Positions 6,959-13,831 of a stretch of DNA of 21,879 bases are shown piece by piece. The notes below the pieces were generated by a model. The model saw only the letters and a program-made list of their open reading frames with translations, searched no databases and was not told the origin of the DNA. The translations under genes were made by a program, and so were the position numbers. The stretch's first letter is position 1. Every line of letters starts with the position of its first letter. Origin of the DNA: UMGS1279 sp045630265. Lineage in GTDB: Bacteria > Bacillota > Clostridia > Oscillospirales > Acutalibacteraceae. The stretch lies in the NCBI GenBank assembly GCA_045630265.1, contig JAZQSV010000010.1, positions 1 through 21,879 on the forward strand, read 5' to 3'.

Positions 6959-9247
6959 TTGAAAACGGCTTATAAAACAACCGCTCAGCTTAAAAGGTCG
7001 TATGAAGATTTTGCGTCAAGGGTAGAAGAATTTAATTTTTCAGCTCTTTCTAACGAAGAATTAAAAGAAAATATGTCTAAATCCACTTCGGATGATGAAA
7101 TAATTGCTCTTTGTTCGGAAGCAATTTTTCGCCTTAAAGGACTTAGAATGTTCACCTCTCAAATTGTTACCGCGGCTGCTCTTGCAAATGGAAATATTGC
7201 CGAACTTCCAACGGGTGAGGGAAAAACTCTTGCTGCGGTTTTGGCTGCAGTTTTGTTTACTAAAAAGAGTAGAAAGGTGCAGGTTTTAGTATTCAATGAC
7301 TATCTTGCAATGCGTGATGGTACCGATAATAAAGAAATTTTTGACTTTTTTGGTATTAGTTCTTCTTTTATAACAGAAAAAACCGAAAAAGCCGATAGAA
7401 AAGCGGCCTACAAATCGGACGTTTTATACGTTTCTGCCCGCGAGGCGGGTTATGACTGTATAAGGAATTTCGTTGCCAATAGTGAAGATGAGCTAATGGG
7501 TGAGGGCTTTGACGTTGCTATCGTTGATGAGGCCGATTCAATTTTAATAGACGAAGCATCTATTCCGCTTGTTTTGGCGGGCCGCTCAGAGCAAGCAACC
7601 CACAACGAACAAAGGATTTTAGATATTGTCAAAGGTTTTTCGGGCGACTGCTACGAGATTAATGAGCAGGATAATCAAATTTGGCTTACAGATAGCGGTA
7701 TTGAAACGGTACAAAATAAATTGCTAATCGACGATCTCTACAGTGACGAAAATTTTGAGTTCCTTTCAGACATAAATACCGCAATGGAGGCAGTATTTAT
7801 TCTTAAAAAGGATAAGGATTATATTGTTAAAAACGGCAAGATTGCAGTTATTGATGAATCGACTGGCAGGGTGGTAGAAAGCCGTAAATTTCCAAGCGCT
7901 TTACACCTTTTTGTGGAGCTCAAAGAGGGGATTACCGATAATATTAGTACAAAAATCTATTCCACAATGACCATTGGCGCATTTATGGGTCAGTACAAAA
8001 CTCTTTGTGGTATGACCGGTACTGCAGCCACCTCGGCTAGTGAGTTTGAATCTACCTATCAGCTTCGCACCATTGTAGTTGAGCCACATATTCCGTCTGT
8101 TAGAATGGATTTAGAGGATGAAATTTTTGCCACCAATGCTGAAAGGAATGCGGCGGCGCTGGATGAAATTATTAAGGCCAATAAAAAAGGTCAGCCCGTT
8201 TTGGTTGGCACTTCTAGTGTAGGAGAGTCGGAAAAACTATCGGCTCTACTAAAGGAAAAAAATATTCCTCATAACGTTTTAAATGCCCGAAATGATGAGT
8301 TCGAGGCCGAAATTATCGCCGATGCAGGTAAACCATACGCCGTAACGGTTTCTACTAATATGGCGGGTAGAGGTGTTGATATAAAGCTTGGCGGCAGAAA
8401 TGAAGAGGAAAAGGAATTTGTTGAGAGTGTCGGCGGACTTTATATAATCAGTACTGCCATCAATAAAAGCCGCCGTATTGATAATCAGCTTAAAGGCAGA
8501 GCGGGCAGGCAGGGCGACAGGGGAGTTACCAAGTTCTTTATTAGCTTAGAGGATGAGAATATTTCACCCTTTTTTGAGGATGACCCTGAGGATAGAAAAA
8601 AACTAACCTTAAAGGAAAAATTTGAGCTTGTAAGAAGCGCACAAAAAACCTTAGAGGGAAATGAGGCTGAGGCAAGATACACCCTTAAAAAGTATTCCTT
8701 TATTTTGGAACATCAAAGAGAGCTTATAGCAGATTATCGCCTTAAAATATTAAAGGGTGAGGAACTGCCGAATATTCTGGTGAGTGATGATTTAGAACGG
8801 TATGACGAACTTATAAAAACCGCCACTCAAAAGGGAATAGAAACGGCCGAGCGTGATTTAATGCTTTATTTTATAAATTTCCATTTTGCTAATTTCTTAG
8901 CGGCTATGGAGGATTTTAAAAGCGGCGTACACCTGACCGTTGTTGCGGGCAAAAATCCTTTTGATGAGTTTAACAGAACGGCTATTTCTGCCTTTGAGGA
9001 AATGAATAACGATATAAGGTTTGACGTGCTAAGAGAAATGCAGGAGTCTGAAATCACTGAAAACGGTATTGACATGTCGTCAAGGGGACTAAAGGGCGCT
9101 ACCGGCACATGGACTTATATGGTAGATGACTCTAATGTTCAGTTTAGTCATCTTCCTGCACTTCTTAAAATGGTTACAAAAAAAATCAAGGAAAGAGTAC
9201 CAATTAAGGATAGAATAGAAAAACTTTTTACAAAGCGTAAAAACTAA
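6959..9247 (+). CDS. secA2: Accessory SecA2-like preprotein translocase ATPase
   Basis: 762 residues; starts at a TTG 6 nt after GGAGGG. It has the SecA order of domains: Walker A in AELPTGEGKT (81-90), DEAD box VDEADSILIDEA (189-200), a preprotein-binding region, then nucleotide-binding domain 2 with NMAGRGVDIKLGG (467-479) and GRAGRQGD (513-520), and a helical C-terminal part. It differs from housekeeping SecA (about 840 residues or more): the helical region is short, there is no C-terminal Cys-rich zinc tail, and several signatures are changed (ELPTGEGKT for EMKTGEGKT, SIPLVLAG for the usual RTPLIISG, GVDI for GTDI). DEADSxLxDEA-xPLVLAG and a C-terminal TWTYMV are features I associate from memory with actinobacterial-type SecA2. 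SecA2 ATPases export a subset of proteins through SecYEG. No secY2 or glycosylation genes are linked. Cotranscribed with the dtxR-type gene 18 nt downstream. Confidence 0.8.
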   Translation: MKTAYKTTAQLKRSYEDFASRVEEFNFSALSNEELKENMSKSTSDDEIIALCSEAIFRLKGLRMFTSQIVTAAALANGNIAELPTGEGKTLAAVLAAVLFTKKSRKVQVLVFNDYLAMRDGTDNKEIFDFFGISSSFITEKTEKADRKAAYKSDVLYVSAREAGYDCIRNFVANSEDELMGEGFDVAIVDEADSILIDEASIPLVLAGRSEQATHNEQRILDIVKGFSGDCYEINEQDNQIWLTDSGIETVQNKLLIDDLYSDENFEFLSDINTAMEAVFILKKDKDYIVKNGKIAVIDESTGRVVESRKFPSALHLFVELKEGITDNISTKIYSTMTIGAFMGQYKTLCGMTGTAATSASEFESTYQLRTIVVEPHIPSVRMDLEDEIFATNAERNAAALDEIIKANKKGQPVLVGTSSVGESEKLSALLKEKNIPHNVLNARNDEFEAEIIADAGKPYAVTVSTNMAGRGVDIKLGGRNEEEKEFVESVGGLYIISTAINKSRRIDNQLKGRAGRQGDRGVTKFFISLEDENISPFFEDDPEDRKKLTLKEKFELVRSAQKTLEGNEAEARYTLKKYSFILEHQRELIADYRLKILKGEELPNILVSDDLERYDELIKTATQKGIETAERDLMLYFINFHFANFLAAMEDFKSGVHLTVVAGKNPFDEFNRTAISAFEEMNNDIRFDVLREMQESEITENGIDMSSRGLKGATGTWTYMVDDSNVQFSHLPALLKMVTKKIKERVPIKDRIEKLFTKRKN

Positions 9248-9265
9248 TGATTTGGAGTGAAGAAA

Positions 9266-9628
9266 ATGCACGAATCGGGAGAAATGTATCTTGAAAGCAT
9301 TTATATTTTGTCAAAAGAGAATCCAAATGTGCGTTCAATAGACGTCAGCGAATATATGGGCTTTAAAAAGTCAAGCGTTAGTAGGGCGGTGGGACTACTT
9401 AAAAGCGGCGGCTACTTAACGGTAAGCGAAAGCGGAGTGCTTCTACTTACCGAAGAGGGGCTTTCTCTTGCACAAAAAATTTACGAAAGGCATACTATTT
9501 TAACCAAGCTTTTGGTTTCGCTTGGCATAAACCCCGATACGGCTTCGGATGACGCTTGTAAAATTGAACATGTAATTAGCGACGAAACCTTTGAGGCCCT
9601 TAAAAAGTTCATTCAAGATAACAAATAA
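9266..9628 (+). CDS. DtxR/IdeR-type metal-dependent repressor, short form
   Basis: 120 residues from the ATG at 9266, 8 nt after GGAG; a GTG three codons earlier is in frame but overlaps the ribosome binding site. An N-terminal winged helix (recognition helix in the FKKSSVSRAVGLLKSGG segment, residues 33-49) is followed by the dimerisation helices. The metal-site residues match DtxR/IdeR rather than MntR: Met7, Cys98, Glu101 and His102 align with DtxR Met10, Cys102, Glu105 and His106 (compare ACKIEHVISDE here). His76 corresponds to DtxR His79, but the other ancillary-site ligands, Glu83 and His98, appear replaced by Thr80 and Ser94. There is no SH3-like third domain. I infer an Fe(II)-type sensor; its targets are not visible. 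The gene directly follows secA2 and precedes a strong terminator. Confidence 0.85.
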   Translation: MHESGEMYLESIYILSKENPNVRSIDVSEYMGFKKSSVSRAVGLLKSGGYLTVSESGVLLLTEEGLSLAQKIYERHTILTKLLVSLGINPDTASDDACKIEHVISDETFEALKKFIQDNK

Positions 9629-9633
9629 AAATT

Positions 9634-9669
9634 AAATGGCTATACTCCAACGTTGGAGTATAGCCATTT
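9634..9669. terminator. Bidirectional terminator, 36-bp perfect palindrome
   Basis: The two 18-base arms (9634-9651 and 9652-9669) are perfect reverse complements centred on AACGTT, starting with AAATGGC and ending with GCCATTT. The arms supply an A-run on one side and a T-run on the other, so it can end both the secA2-dtxR transcript from the left and the pgcA-nth transcript from the right. It starts 5 bp after the dtxR stop and its T-run abuts the nth stop. Because the palindrome has no unpaired loop, the RNA loop would be the central 4 or so bases. Confidence 0.85.
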
Positions 9670-9670
9670 T

Positions 9671-10300
9671 TTATATCTTTCTAGCGCAAAGGTCTTTTAA
9701 AATGCATATGTCGCATTTGGGACTTCTTGCCGTGCAAACCGCTCTGCCGTGCATTACCGTTCTGTGGCAAAAATCATTAGACTTGTTCGGCGGAAGCAGC
9801 TTTCTCATAGAATCCTCAACCTTTTTTGGCTCCTTAAAATCCACGAAACCCATGCGGTTGCAAAGCCGAATGAAATGGGTGTCTGTAACTACTGCGCCCT
9901 CCGTTTTAAATACATCGCCAAGTATTAAGTTGGCGGTTTTTCTGCCAATGCCGGGAAGGGAGGTTAGGTCCTTCATATTATTGGGAACAACACCACCGAA
10001 ATTATCGCTTAAAACTTTGCCAAGCCGTACTAAATCACGCGCCTTGGAGTGGTATAATCCACAGGATTTAATATAACTCTCAACTTCTTCTACCGTAGCA
10101 GCGGAAAAAGCTTCAGGGGTGGGGAAGGCCTTAAAAAGGTCGGGCGCCACCATATTAACCCTGGCGTCGGTGCACTGAGCAGCAAGCCGCGTTGCTACAA
10201 GCAGGTGAAAAGGGTCGGAATATTTAAGGGAACATTCGGGCGTGGGATATTCGGTTTCAAGTAACCTTATAATTTCAAGCAGTCTTTCTTTTTTGTTCAT
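9671..10300 (-). CDS. nth: Endonuclease III (DNA glycosylase/AP lyase)
   Basis: 209 residues, the usual length. Removes oxidised pyrimidines and nicks abasic sites in base excision repair. The helix-hairpin-helix LPGIGRK (115-121) contains the catalytic Lys121, and Asp140 in VTDTHFIR is the second catalytic residue (Escherichia coli Lys120 and Asp138). The C-terminal [4Fe-4S] ligands are Cys189, Cys196, Cys199 and Cys205 with the exact C-x6-C-x2-C-x5-C spacing. ATG start with GGGGG upstream. It begins 20 nt after the phosphohexomutase stop and is probably cotranscribed with it. Confidence 0.97.
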   Translation of the reverse strand: MNKKERLLEIIRLLETEYPTPECSLKYSDPFHLLVATRLAAQCTDARVNMVAPDLFKAFPTPEAFSAATVEEVESYIKSCGLYHSKARDLVRLGKVLSDNFGGVVPNNMKDLTSLPGIGRKTANLILGDVFKTEGAVVTDTHFIRLCNRMGFVDFKEPKKVEDSMRKLLPPNKSNDFCHRTVMHGRAVCTARSPKCDICILKDLCARKI

Positions 10301-10320
10301 ATATGTACCCCCTTTGGGAG

Positions 10321-12033
10321 TTATAGATTAAGCAACTCTTCAAATGCTTTTTGTAGCTTGTCGGCAAGTAAAATACCTTCCTTTGTACTGGAACCAATGG
10401 CCGAAATATATATTTTAATCTTGGGCTCGGTGCCGGATGGGCGAATGATTACCTCGGCGCCATTTTCAAGGTTATAGCACAATACGTCGGCTTTGGGAAG
10501 TAAAATTTTGGTCTTCTTACCCGTTTTGGTATCTGTTTTTTCAGAAACAAGGTAATCTGAAAGGGCATCAACGTTAAATCCACAAACACTTTTTGGGGGA
10601 TTGTTACGTAAATTTTTAAGAGAAGCCGCCATTTTTTCCATTCCGTCTAGCCCCTCGCAGGTTATGGATTTTTGACGGTTGTAGAAGTATCCGTATTTTT
10701 CATAAAGGTCGCTTAGCACGTCAAAAAGGGTTTTGCCCTTATTTAAATAGTAGCAACACATCTCACAAATAAGCATTGAGGCCAAAACGGCGTCCTTATC
10801 ACGAACGTAGCTGCCTGCAAGGTAACCATAGCTTTCCTCAAAGCCCAAAATGAAGCGTTCTGCCTCGTTTTTCTCTTCAAGAAGGTAAATTTGTTCACCA
10901 ATAAACTTAAAGCCGGTAAGAACGTTTTTAAGCTCTGTGCCATAGTCGTCGCAAATGCATTTTACAAGATTTGTGGTAACAATTGTCTTAACACAAACCG
11001 GATTTTCGGGTAGTTTGCCGAGCGCAGATTTTCTCTCTAACAAATAGTTAAGAAGCAAAGCGCCAACCTCGTTGCCGGTCATAAGCTTGTACTCATCATT
11101 AACCCTTACAGCAATACCAACTCTGTCGCAGTCGGGGTCGGTGGCAAGTAGTAGATCCGCTTTATTGTTCTTAGCATAACTTAGAGCAAGGTCAAATGCC
11201 TCTTTAAACTCGGGATTGGGGAAGGGAAGAGTAGGAAAATTGCCGTCGGGAAGCTCTTGTTCTTTTACAATACTTACGTTTTTGGCGCCAATTCTTTTAA
11301 GGGCTTCTCTGACTGGTTTGTTTCCTGCACCGTGCAAGGGGGAATATATAACTTTTAGCTTAGAAAAATCGTAGCTTTCATCGGCAACCGACTGCTCTAA
11401 AACAGCGTCAAGATATGCCGAAATAACGTCATTGCCAATAAAGTTTATAAGGCCCTCATCTACCGCGTTATCAAAATCGCAAAGCCTGACACCCTCAAAA
11501 ATATCTACGCGGTTTATAATAGAAAGTACGTATTCGCTGGCGGCGGGACTAAGCTGTGAGCCATCGGGGCCGTAGGCCTTATAACCATTATATTTAGCCG
11601 GGTTATGGCTTGCGGTAATAACTACGCCCGCATCACACTTAAGATGCCTTACTGCAAAGGAAAGCATGGGAACGGGCATAAGCTCGGGGTAAATGTAAAC
11701 CTTAACACCGTTTGCGGCAAAAATTCTTGCGGAGTGGTGCGCAAAAAGCTTTGATTTTATTCTGCTGTCATAAGCAATAGCAACACTGCCGTTTTTATTT
11801 TGAGATAAAATATATTCCGCCAGACCTTGCGTTGCGGCGCCAACTGTATAAATGTTCATACGGTTGGTTCCCGCACCAATAACACCGCGAAGACCCGCAG
11901 TACCAAATTCTAAATTTTTATAAAAACGATCTTTAATTTCTAAGGGGGAGTCTTTTATATCTATAAGTTCATTTATTAAATCATCATCAAGAGTTGCTTT
12001 TTCAAGCCATTTTTCGAAATTTTGCTGTGTCAT
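10321..12033 (-). CDS. pgcA: Phospho-sugar mutase (phosphoglucomutase/phosphomannomutase, PgcA type)
   Basis: 570 residues from the ATG at 12031-12033, which has GGAGG 7 nt upstream; a 14-codon longer frame runs into the promoter and is rejected. Alpha-D-phosphohexomutase superfamily, interconverting hexose 1- and 6-phosphates for glycolysis and cell-wall or glycolipid precursors. The four conserved sites are present: the phosphoserine loop TASHNP with Ser142, the metal loop DPDCDR, the sugar-binding GFEESYG and the phosphate-binding RPSGTEPK near the C-terminus. The length, the N-terminal LEFGTAGLRG and the GFEESYGY loop fit the Bacillus PgcA/YhxB group rather than the 450-residue GlmM group. 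Whether glucose or mannose phosphates are preferred cannot be read from the sequence. Confidence 0.92.
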   Translation of the reverse strand: MTQQNFEKWLEKATLDDDLINELIDIKDSPLEIKDRFYKNLEFGTAGLRGVIGAGTNRMNIYTVGAATQGLAEYILSQNKNGSVAIAYDSRIKSKLFAHHSARIFAANGVKVYIYPELMPVPMLSFAVRHLKCDAGVVITASHNPAKYNGYKAYGPDGSQLSPAASEYVLSIINRVDIFEGVRLCDFDNAVDEGLINFIGNDVISAYLDAVLEQSVADESYDFSKLKVIYSPLHGAGNKPVREALKRIGAKNVSIVKEQELPDGNFPTLPFPNPEFKEAFDLALSYAKNNKADLLLATDPDCDRVGIAVRVNDEYKLMTGNEVGALLLNYLLERKSALGKLPENPVCVKTIVTTNLVKCICDDYGTELKNVLTGFKFIGEQIYLLEEKNEAERFILGFEESYGYLAGSYVRDKDAVLASMLICEMCCYYLNKGKTLFDVLSDLYEKYGYFYNRQKSITCEGLDGMEKMAASLKNLRNNPPKSVCGFNVDALSDYLVSEKTDTKTGKKTKILLPKADVLCYNLENGAEVIIRPSGTEPKIKIYISAIGSSTKEGILLADKLQKAFEELLNL

Positions 12034-12063
12034 AATATACCTCCAATGGCATAAGTATCTATA

Positions 12064-12092
12064 ATAATAACCCAAATTTTGTGAACTGTCAA
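12064..12092 (-). promoter_or_regulatory. Sigma-A promoter of pgcA-nth
   Basis: On the minus strand a perfect -35 TTGACA (12087-12092), 17-bp spacer and TATTAT (12064-12069). The start near 12057 leaves about 24 nt of leader with the GGAGG ribosome binding site. It lies back to back with the sigH-like promoter, the two -35 boxes being only 8 bp apart. Confidence 0.75.
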
Positions 12093-12100
12093 TATTTTAC

Positions 12101-12129
12101 TTGACAAAATATAAAAAAAGTAGTATAAT
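12101..12129 (+). promoter_or_regulatory. Perfect-consensus sigma-A promoter of the sigH-like gene
   Basis: TTGACA (12101-12106), exactly 17 bp, TATAAT (12124-12129). Both hexamers and the spacer are ideal. Start expected near 12136. No operator or secondary promoter is recognisable downstream of it. Confidence 0.85.
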
Positions 12130-12162
12130 TGTTACAAAAATAGGGGATAATGTGTTTTTGGT

Positions 12163-12729
12163 ATGAGTGGCAGTTTAGAATGTGTAAAAAAGTGCAGCGA
12201 TGAAGAGCTTGTTAAACTTGCCAGAAACCTTGATGATAATGCTTTCAGTGAACTATACGACCGCTATCTTCCTAAAATCCGAACCATGACCTATTCATTT
12301 CAGGGTTTGGGGCATGATGCTGAGGATTTAATTCAAGAAGCAACACTTGGTTTTTATTCTGCCATTCAGGTTTATGACTTTCAGTCTGCGTCTTTTTCCA
12401 CCTTTTGTTATATTTGCATTAGGCGTATGCTTATATCTCTTGTAAAAAAGGGACTGAAGAAAAGTGTTGTGCCGGAGTCAATTGTAATCCATTCCGAAGA
12501 GGAACTTTACAGTATCCAGTCGGCAAGTAGCCCGGAACAGGAGATTATTGCCAAGGAGCAGTATTTACGCCTTAAGGAAAAAATTGTGAGCAAGCTTTCA
12601 GAAAAGGAAAAAATAATTCTTTTCCATTACATTAAGGGAGAGAGCTATAGCGAAATCGCTCACAAACTAAATCTTTCCCGCAAAACCGTTGATAATGCAT
12701 TACAGCGTGTAAGAAAAAAGCTTAAGTAG
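12163..12729 (+). CDS. sigH: Sigma-70 family sigma factor, SigH (Spo0H)-like
   Basis: 188 residues with sigma region 2 (residues about 25-95, including AEDLIQEATLGFYSAIQVYDF) and region 4 (about 140-186, LSEKEKIILFHYIKGESYSEIA, then LNLSRKTVDNALQRVRKKL). The region 4 end closely resembles Spo0H, which also reads xxKSIDNALQRVKRKL, and the spacing without regions 1.1 or 3 is that of SigH. SigH directs early sporulation and stationary-phase genes. It is shorter than Bacillus SigH (about 218) and lacks the usual rpmG-secE-nusG neighbourhood, so a related sigma factor with another role remains possible. An in-frame TAA upstream makes the ATG at 12163 the only sensible start, yet the nearest GGGG is 16 nt away, so the ribosome binding site is weak although the promoter is ideal. 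Confidence 0.7.
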   Translation: MSGSLECVKKCSDEELVKLARNLDDNAFSELYDRYLPKIRTMTYSFQGLGHDAEDLIQEATLGFYSAIQVYDFQSASFSTFCYICIRRMLISLVKKGLKKSVVPESIVIHSEEELYSIQSASSPEQEIIAKEQYLRLKEKIVSKLSEKEKIILFHYIKGESYSEIAHKLNLSRKTVDNALQRVRKKLK

Positions 12730-12837
12730 TGCTTTATTATATATGCCCAAGTAGTTTAAATAGAAGAACGTTGTTACAAAGATGTCGGTGCGACTCCGTC
12801 CGGGGCAAATTAAACCATCAAGAGTGAGGTACAAAAA

Positions 12838-13116
12838 ATGTTTGAAGACAAGACACTTGTATGCAAAGACTGCGGTGCAGAATTTGTATTCACTGCCGGC
12901 GAGCAGGAGTTCTTTGAGTCTAAGGGCTTTGTAAATGAGCCCCAACGCTGCAAAGCCTGCCGTGATGCTCGCAAGAATGCAGGTAGAGCTCCCAGAGAGT
13001 TGCATGAAGCTACTTGTGCTGCTTGCGGTGGCGTAGCAAAGGTTCCTTTCTTACCGCGCGACGACCGTCCTGTTTACTGCAGCGAATGCTTTGCAAAAAT
13101 GAAAGAAGAAGCTTAA
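12838..13116 (+). CDS. Small double zinc-ribbon protein (zf-trcl type)
   Basis: 92 residues, ATG preceded by GAGGT at 7 nt. Two consecutive four-cysteine zinc ribbons are plain: Cys9/Cys12 with Cys38/Cys41, and Cys60/Cys63 with Cys81/Cys84. The first ribbon with EQEFFESKGFVNEPQRCKACR matches the probable zinc-ribbon family (PF13451) common in Clostridia. The linker RKNAGRAPRELH is basic. There is no membrane segment or signal. Such proteins are of unknown function; binding to RNA, DNA or a protein partner is guesswork. It is followed by its own terminator. Two copies of a 12-bp sequence flank the gene. Confidence 0.85.
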   Translation: MFEDKTLVCKDCGAEFVFTAGEQEFFESKGFVNEPQRCKACRDARKNAGRAPRELHEATCAACGGVAKVPFLPRDDRPVYCSECFAKMKEEA

Positions 13117-13144
13117 TTTTTCTTTTATAATTGTAGAAAGATGT

Positions 13145-13177
13145 CGGTTAGGCCAAAAGGCTTAACCGTTTCTTTTT
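13145..13177 (+). terminator. Rho-independent terminator after the zinc-ribbon gene
   Basis: CGGTTAGGCC, loop AAAA, GGCTTAACCG (10 pairs including one G-U), followed by TTTCTTTTTT. It ends 21 bp before the -35 box of secG. Confidence 0.85.
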
Positions 13178-13197
13178 TGAAAAAATGTAAAAAACTA

Positions 13198-13226
13198 TTG
13201 CAAATTTAGTAAAAGTGTGTTATTAT
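13198..13226 (+). promoter_or_regulatory. Sigma-A promoter of secG
   Basis: TTGCAA (13198-13203), 17 bp, TATTAT (13221-13226). A TATAAT three bases further on would need a 20-bp spacer. The resulting leader is about 27 nt and contains GGAGG 8 nt before the secG ATG. Confidence 0.65.
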
Positions 13227-13259
13227 AATTTGGCTAATTGTTAAACGGAGGAAAATATT

Positions 13260-13508
13260 ATGGCAGTTTTAGAAATTATTATAGGTGCACTTATTCTAAT
13301 TCTTTCAATAGTTGTTATTTTTGTTGTTATTCTCCAGGAAGGTCATCGTTCCGGTATTAACGGCGCCATTTCAGGTGCGGCCGATACTTTTCTTTCCAAG
13401 AATAAGGCAAGAACCTTTGATGCATTTCTTGCTAAATGGACAAAATATATAGCTATTGCTTTCTTTGTACTTGCAATTGCTCTTAACGTTATTGCTCTTA
13501 CAAAATAA
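13260..13508 (+). CDS. secG: Preprotein translocase subunit SecG
   Basis: 82 residues with two transmembrane helices (about 5-26 and 60-79) and the SecG loop between them: VILQEG at 23-28 followed by SGINGAISGAADTF. SecG is the small non-essential subunit of the SecYEG channel and assists SecA-driven insertion. GGAGG lies 8 nt before the ATG. It has its own promoter and terminators rather than the frequent secG-rnr-smpB arrangement. It is the only channel component in the window; the SecA-like protein encoded 4 kb upstream is an accessory type. Confidence 0.95.
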   Translation: MAVLEIIIGALILILSIVVIFVVILQEGHRSGINGAISGAADTFLSKNKARTFDAFLAKWTKYIAIAFFVLAIALNVIALTK

Positions 13509-13526
13509 TTAAAGTATTTAAGCTCT

Positions 13527-13561
13527 AAAAAGCCAGGTCCTTGATAGGCCCGCGCTTTTTT
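13527..13561 (+). terminator. Terminator after secG
   Basis: AAAAAGC pairs with GCTTTTT at the base; inside, GGTCC and GGCCC form an imperfect upper stem; six T follow. It lies 18 bp after the secG stop. Confidence 0.6.
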
Positions 13562-13592
13562 ATGTTGTTAAAATTAATAATTAAAAAGCAAT

Positions 13593-13621
13593 AAACCGTT
13601 CTCATACGAGAACGGTTTTTT
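13593..13621. terminator. Second hairpin terminator between secG and tRNA-Thr
   Basis: AAACCGTTCTC, loop ATAC, GAGAACGGTTT: an 11-bp perfect stem. On the plus strand it is followed by a run of T and backs up the secG terminator. On the minus strand it begins a few bases after the tRNA CCA end and is followed by TTTATTGCTTTTT, so it probably also ends the tRNA transcript. Confidence 0.8.
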
Positions 13622-13696
13622 GGAGCTGCTAACCGGACTTGAACCGGTGACCTCATCCTTACCAAGGATGTGCTCTACCACCTGAGCCATAGCAGC
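13621..13696 (-). tRNA. trnT: tRNA-Thr, anticodon GGT
   Basis: 76 nt including an encoded CCA. Acceptor GCTGCTA pairs with TAGCAGC, the discriminator is T, the D-stem is GCTC/GAGC, and the anticodon stem CATCC/GGATG encloses the loop TTGGTAA with anticodon GGT at positions 34-36. The T-arm is ACCGG, loop TTCAAGT, CCGGT. It reads ACC and ACU threonine codons. It is a single tRNA gene, divergent from sigK. Confidence 0.95.
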
Positions 13697-13713
13697 GAAT
13701 TCGAACAAATGAT

Positions 13714-13742
13714 ATTATATAACATTACCTTTGGTTTGTCAA
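13714..13742 (-). promoter_or_regulatory. Perfect-consensus sigma-A promoter of tRNA-Thr
   Basis: On the minus strand TTGACA (13737-13742), exactly 17 bp, TATAAT (13714-13719), giving a start about 10 nt before the mature tRNA 5' end. Confidence 0.85.
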
Positions 13743-13831
13743 GGCATTTTTAAAATAATTTTAGGTGGACTGGCAATTTTTATATTTAAAAACATAATAT
13801 TTAAATATATTTTTACCTGGAGGCGAAAGAT

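Noticed and set aside
9636..10076. 146-codon plus-strand reading frame
   Set aside because: Begins within the terminator palindrome and lies antisense to nth, whose catalytic and Fe-S residues are fully conserved.
13770..13798. Sigma-E-type promoter for sigK
   Set aside because: CATAATAT resembles the -10 element, but the candidate -35 matches only about 4 of 7 positions, so it was not listed as a feature.
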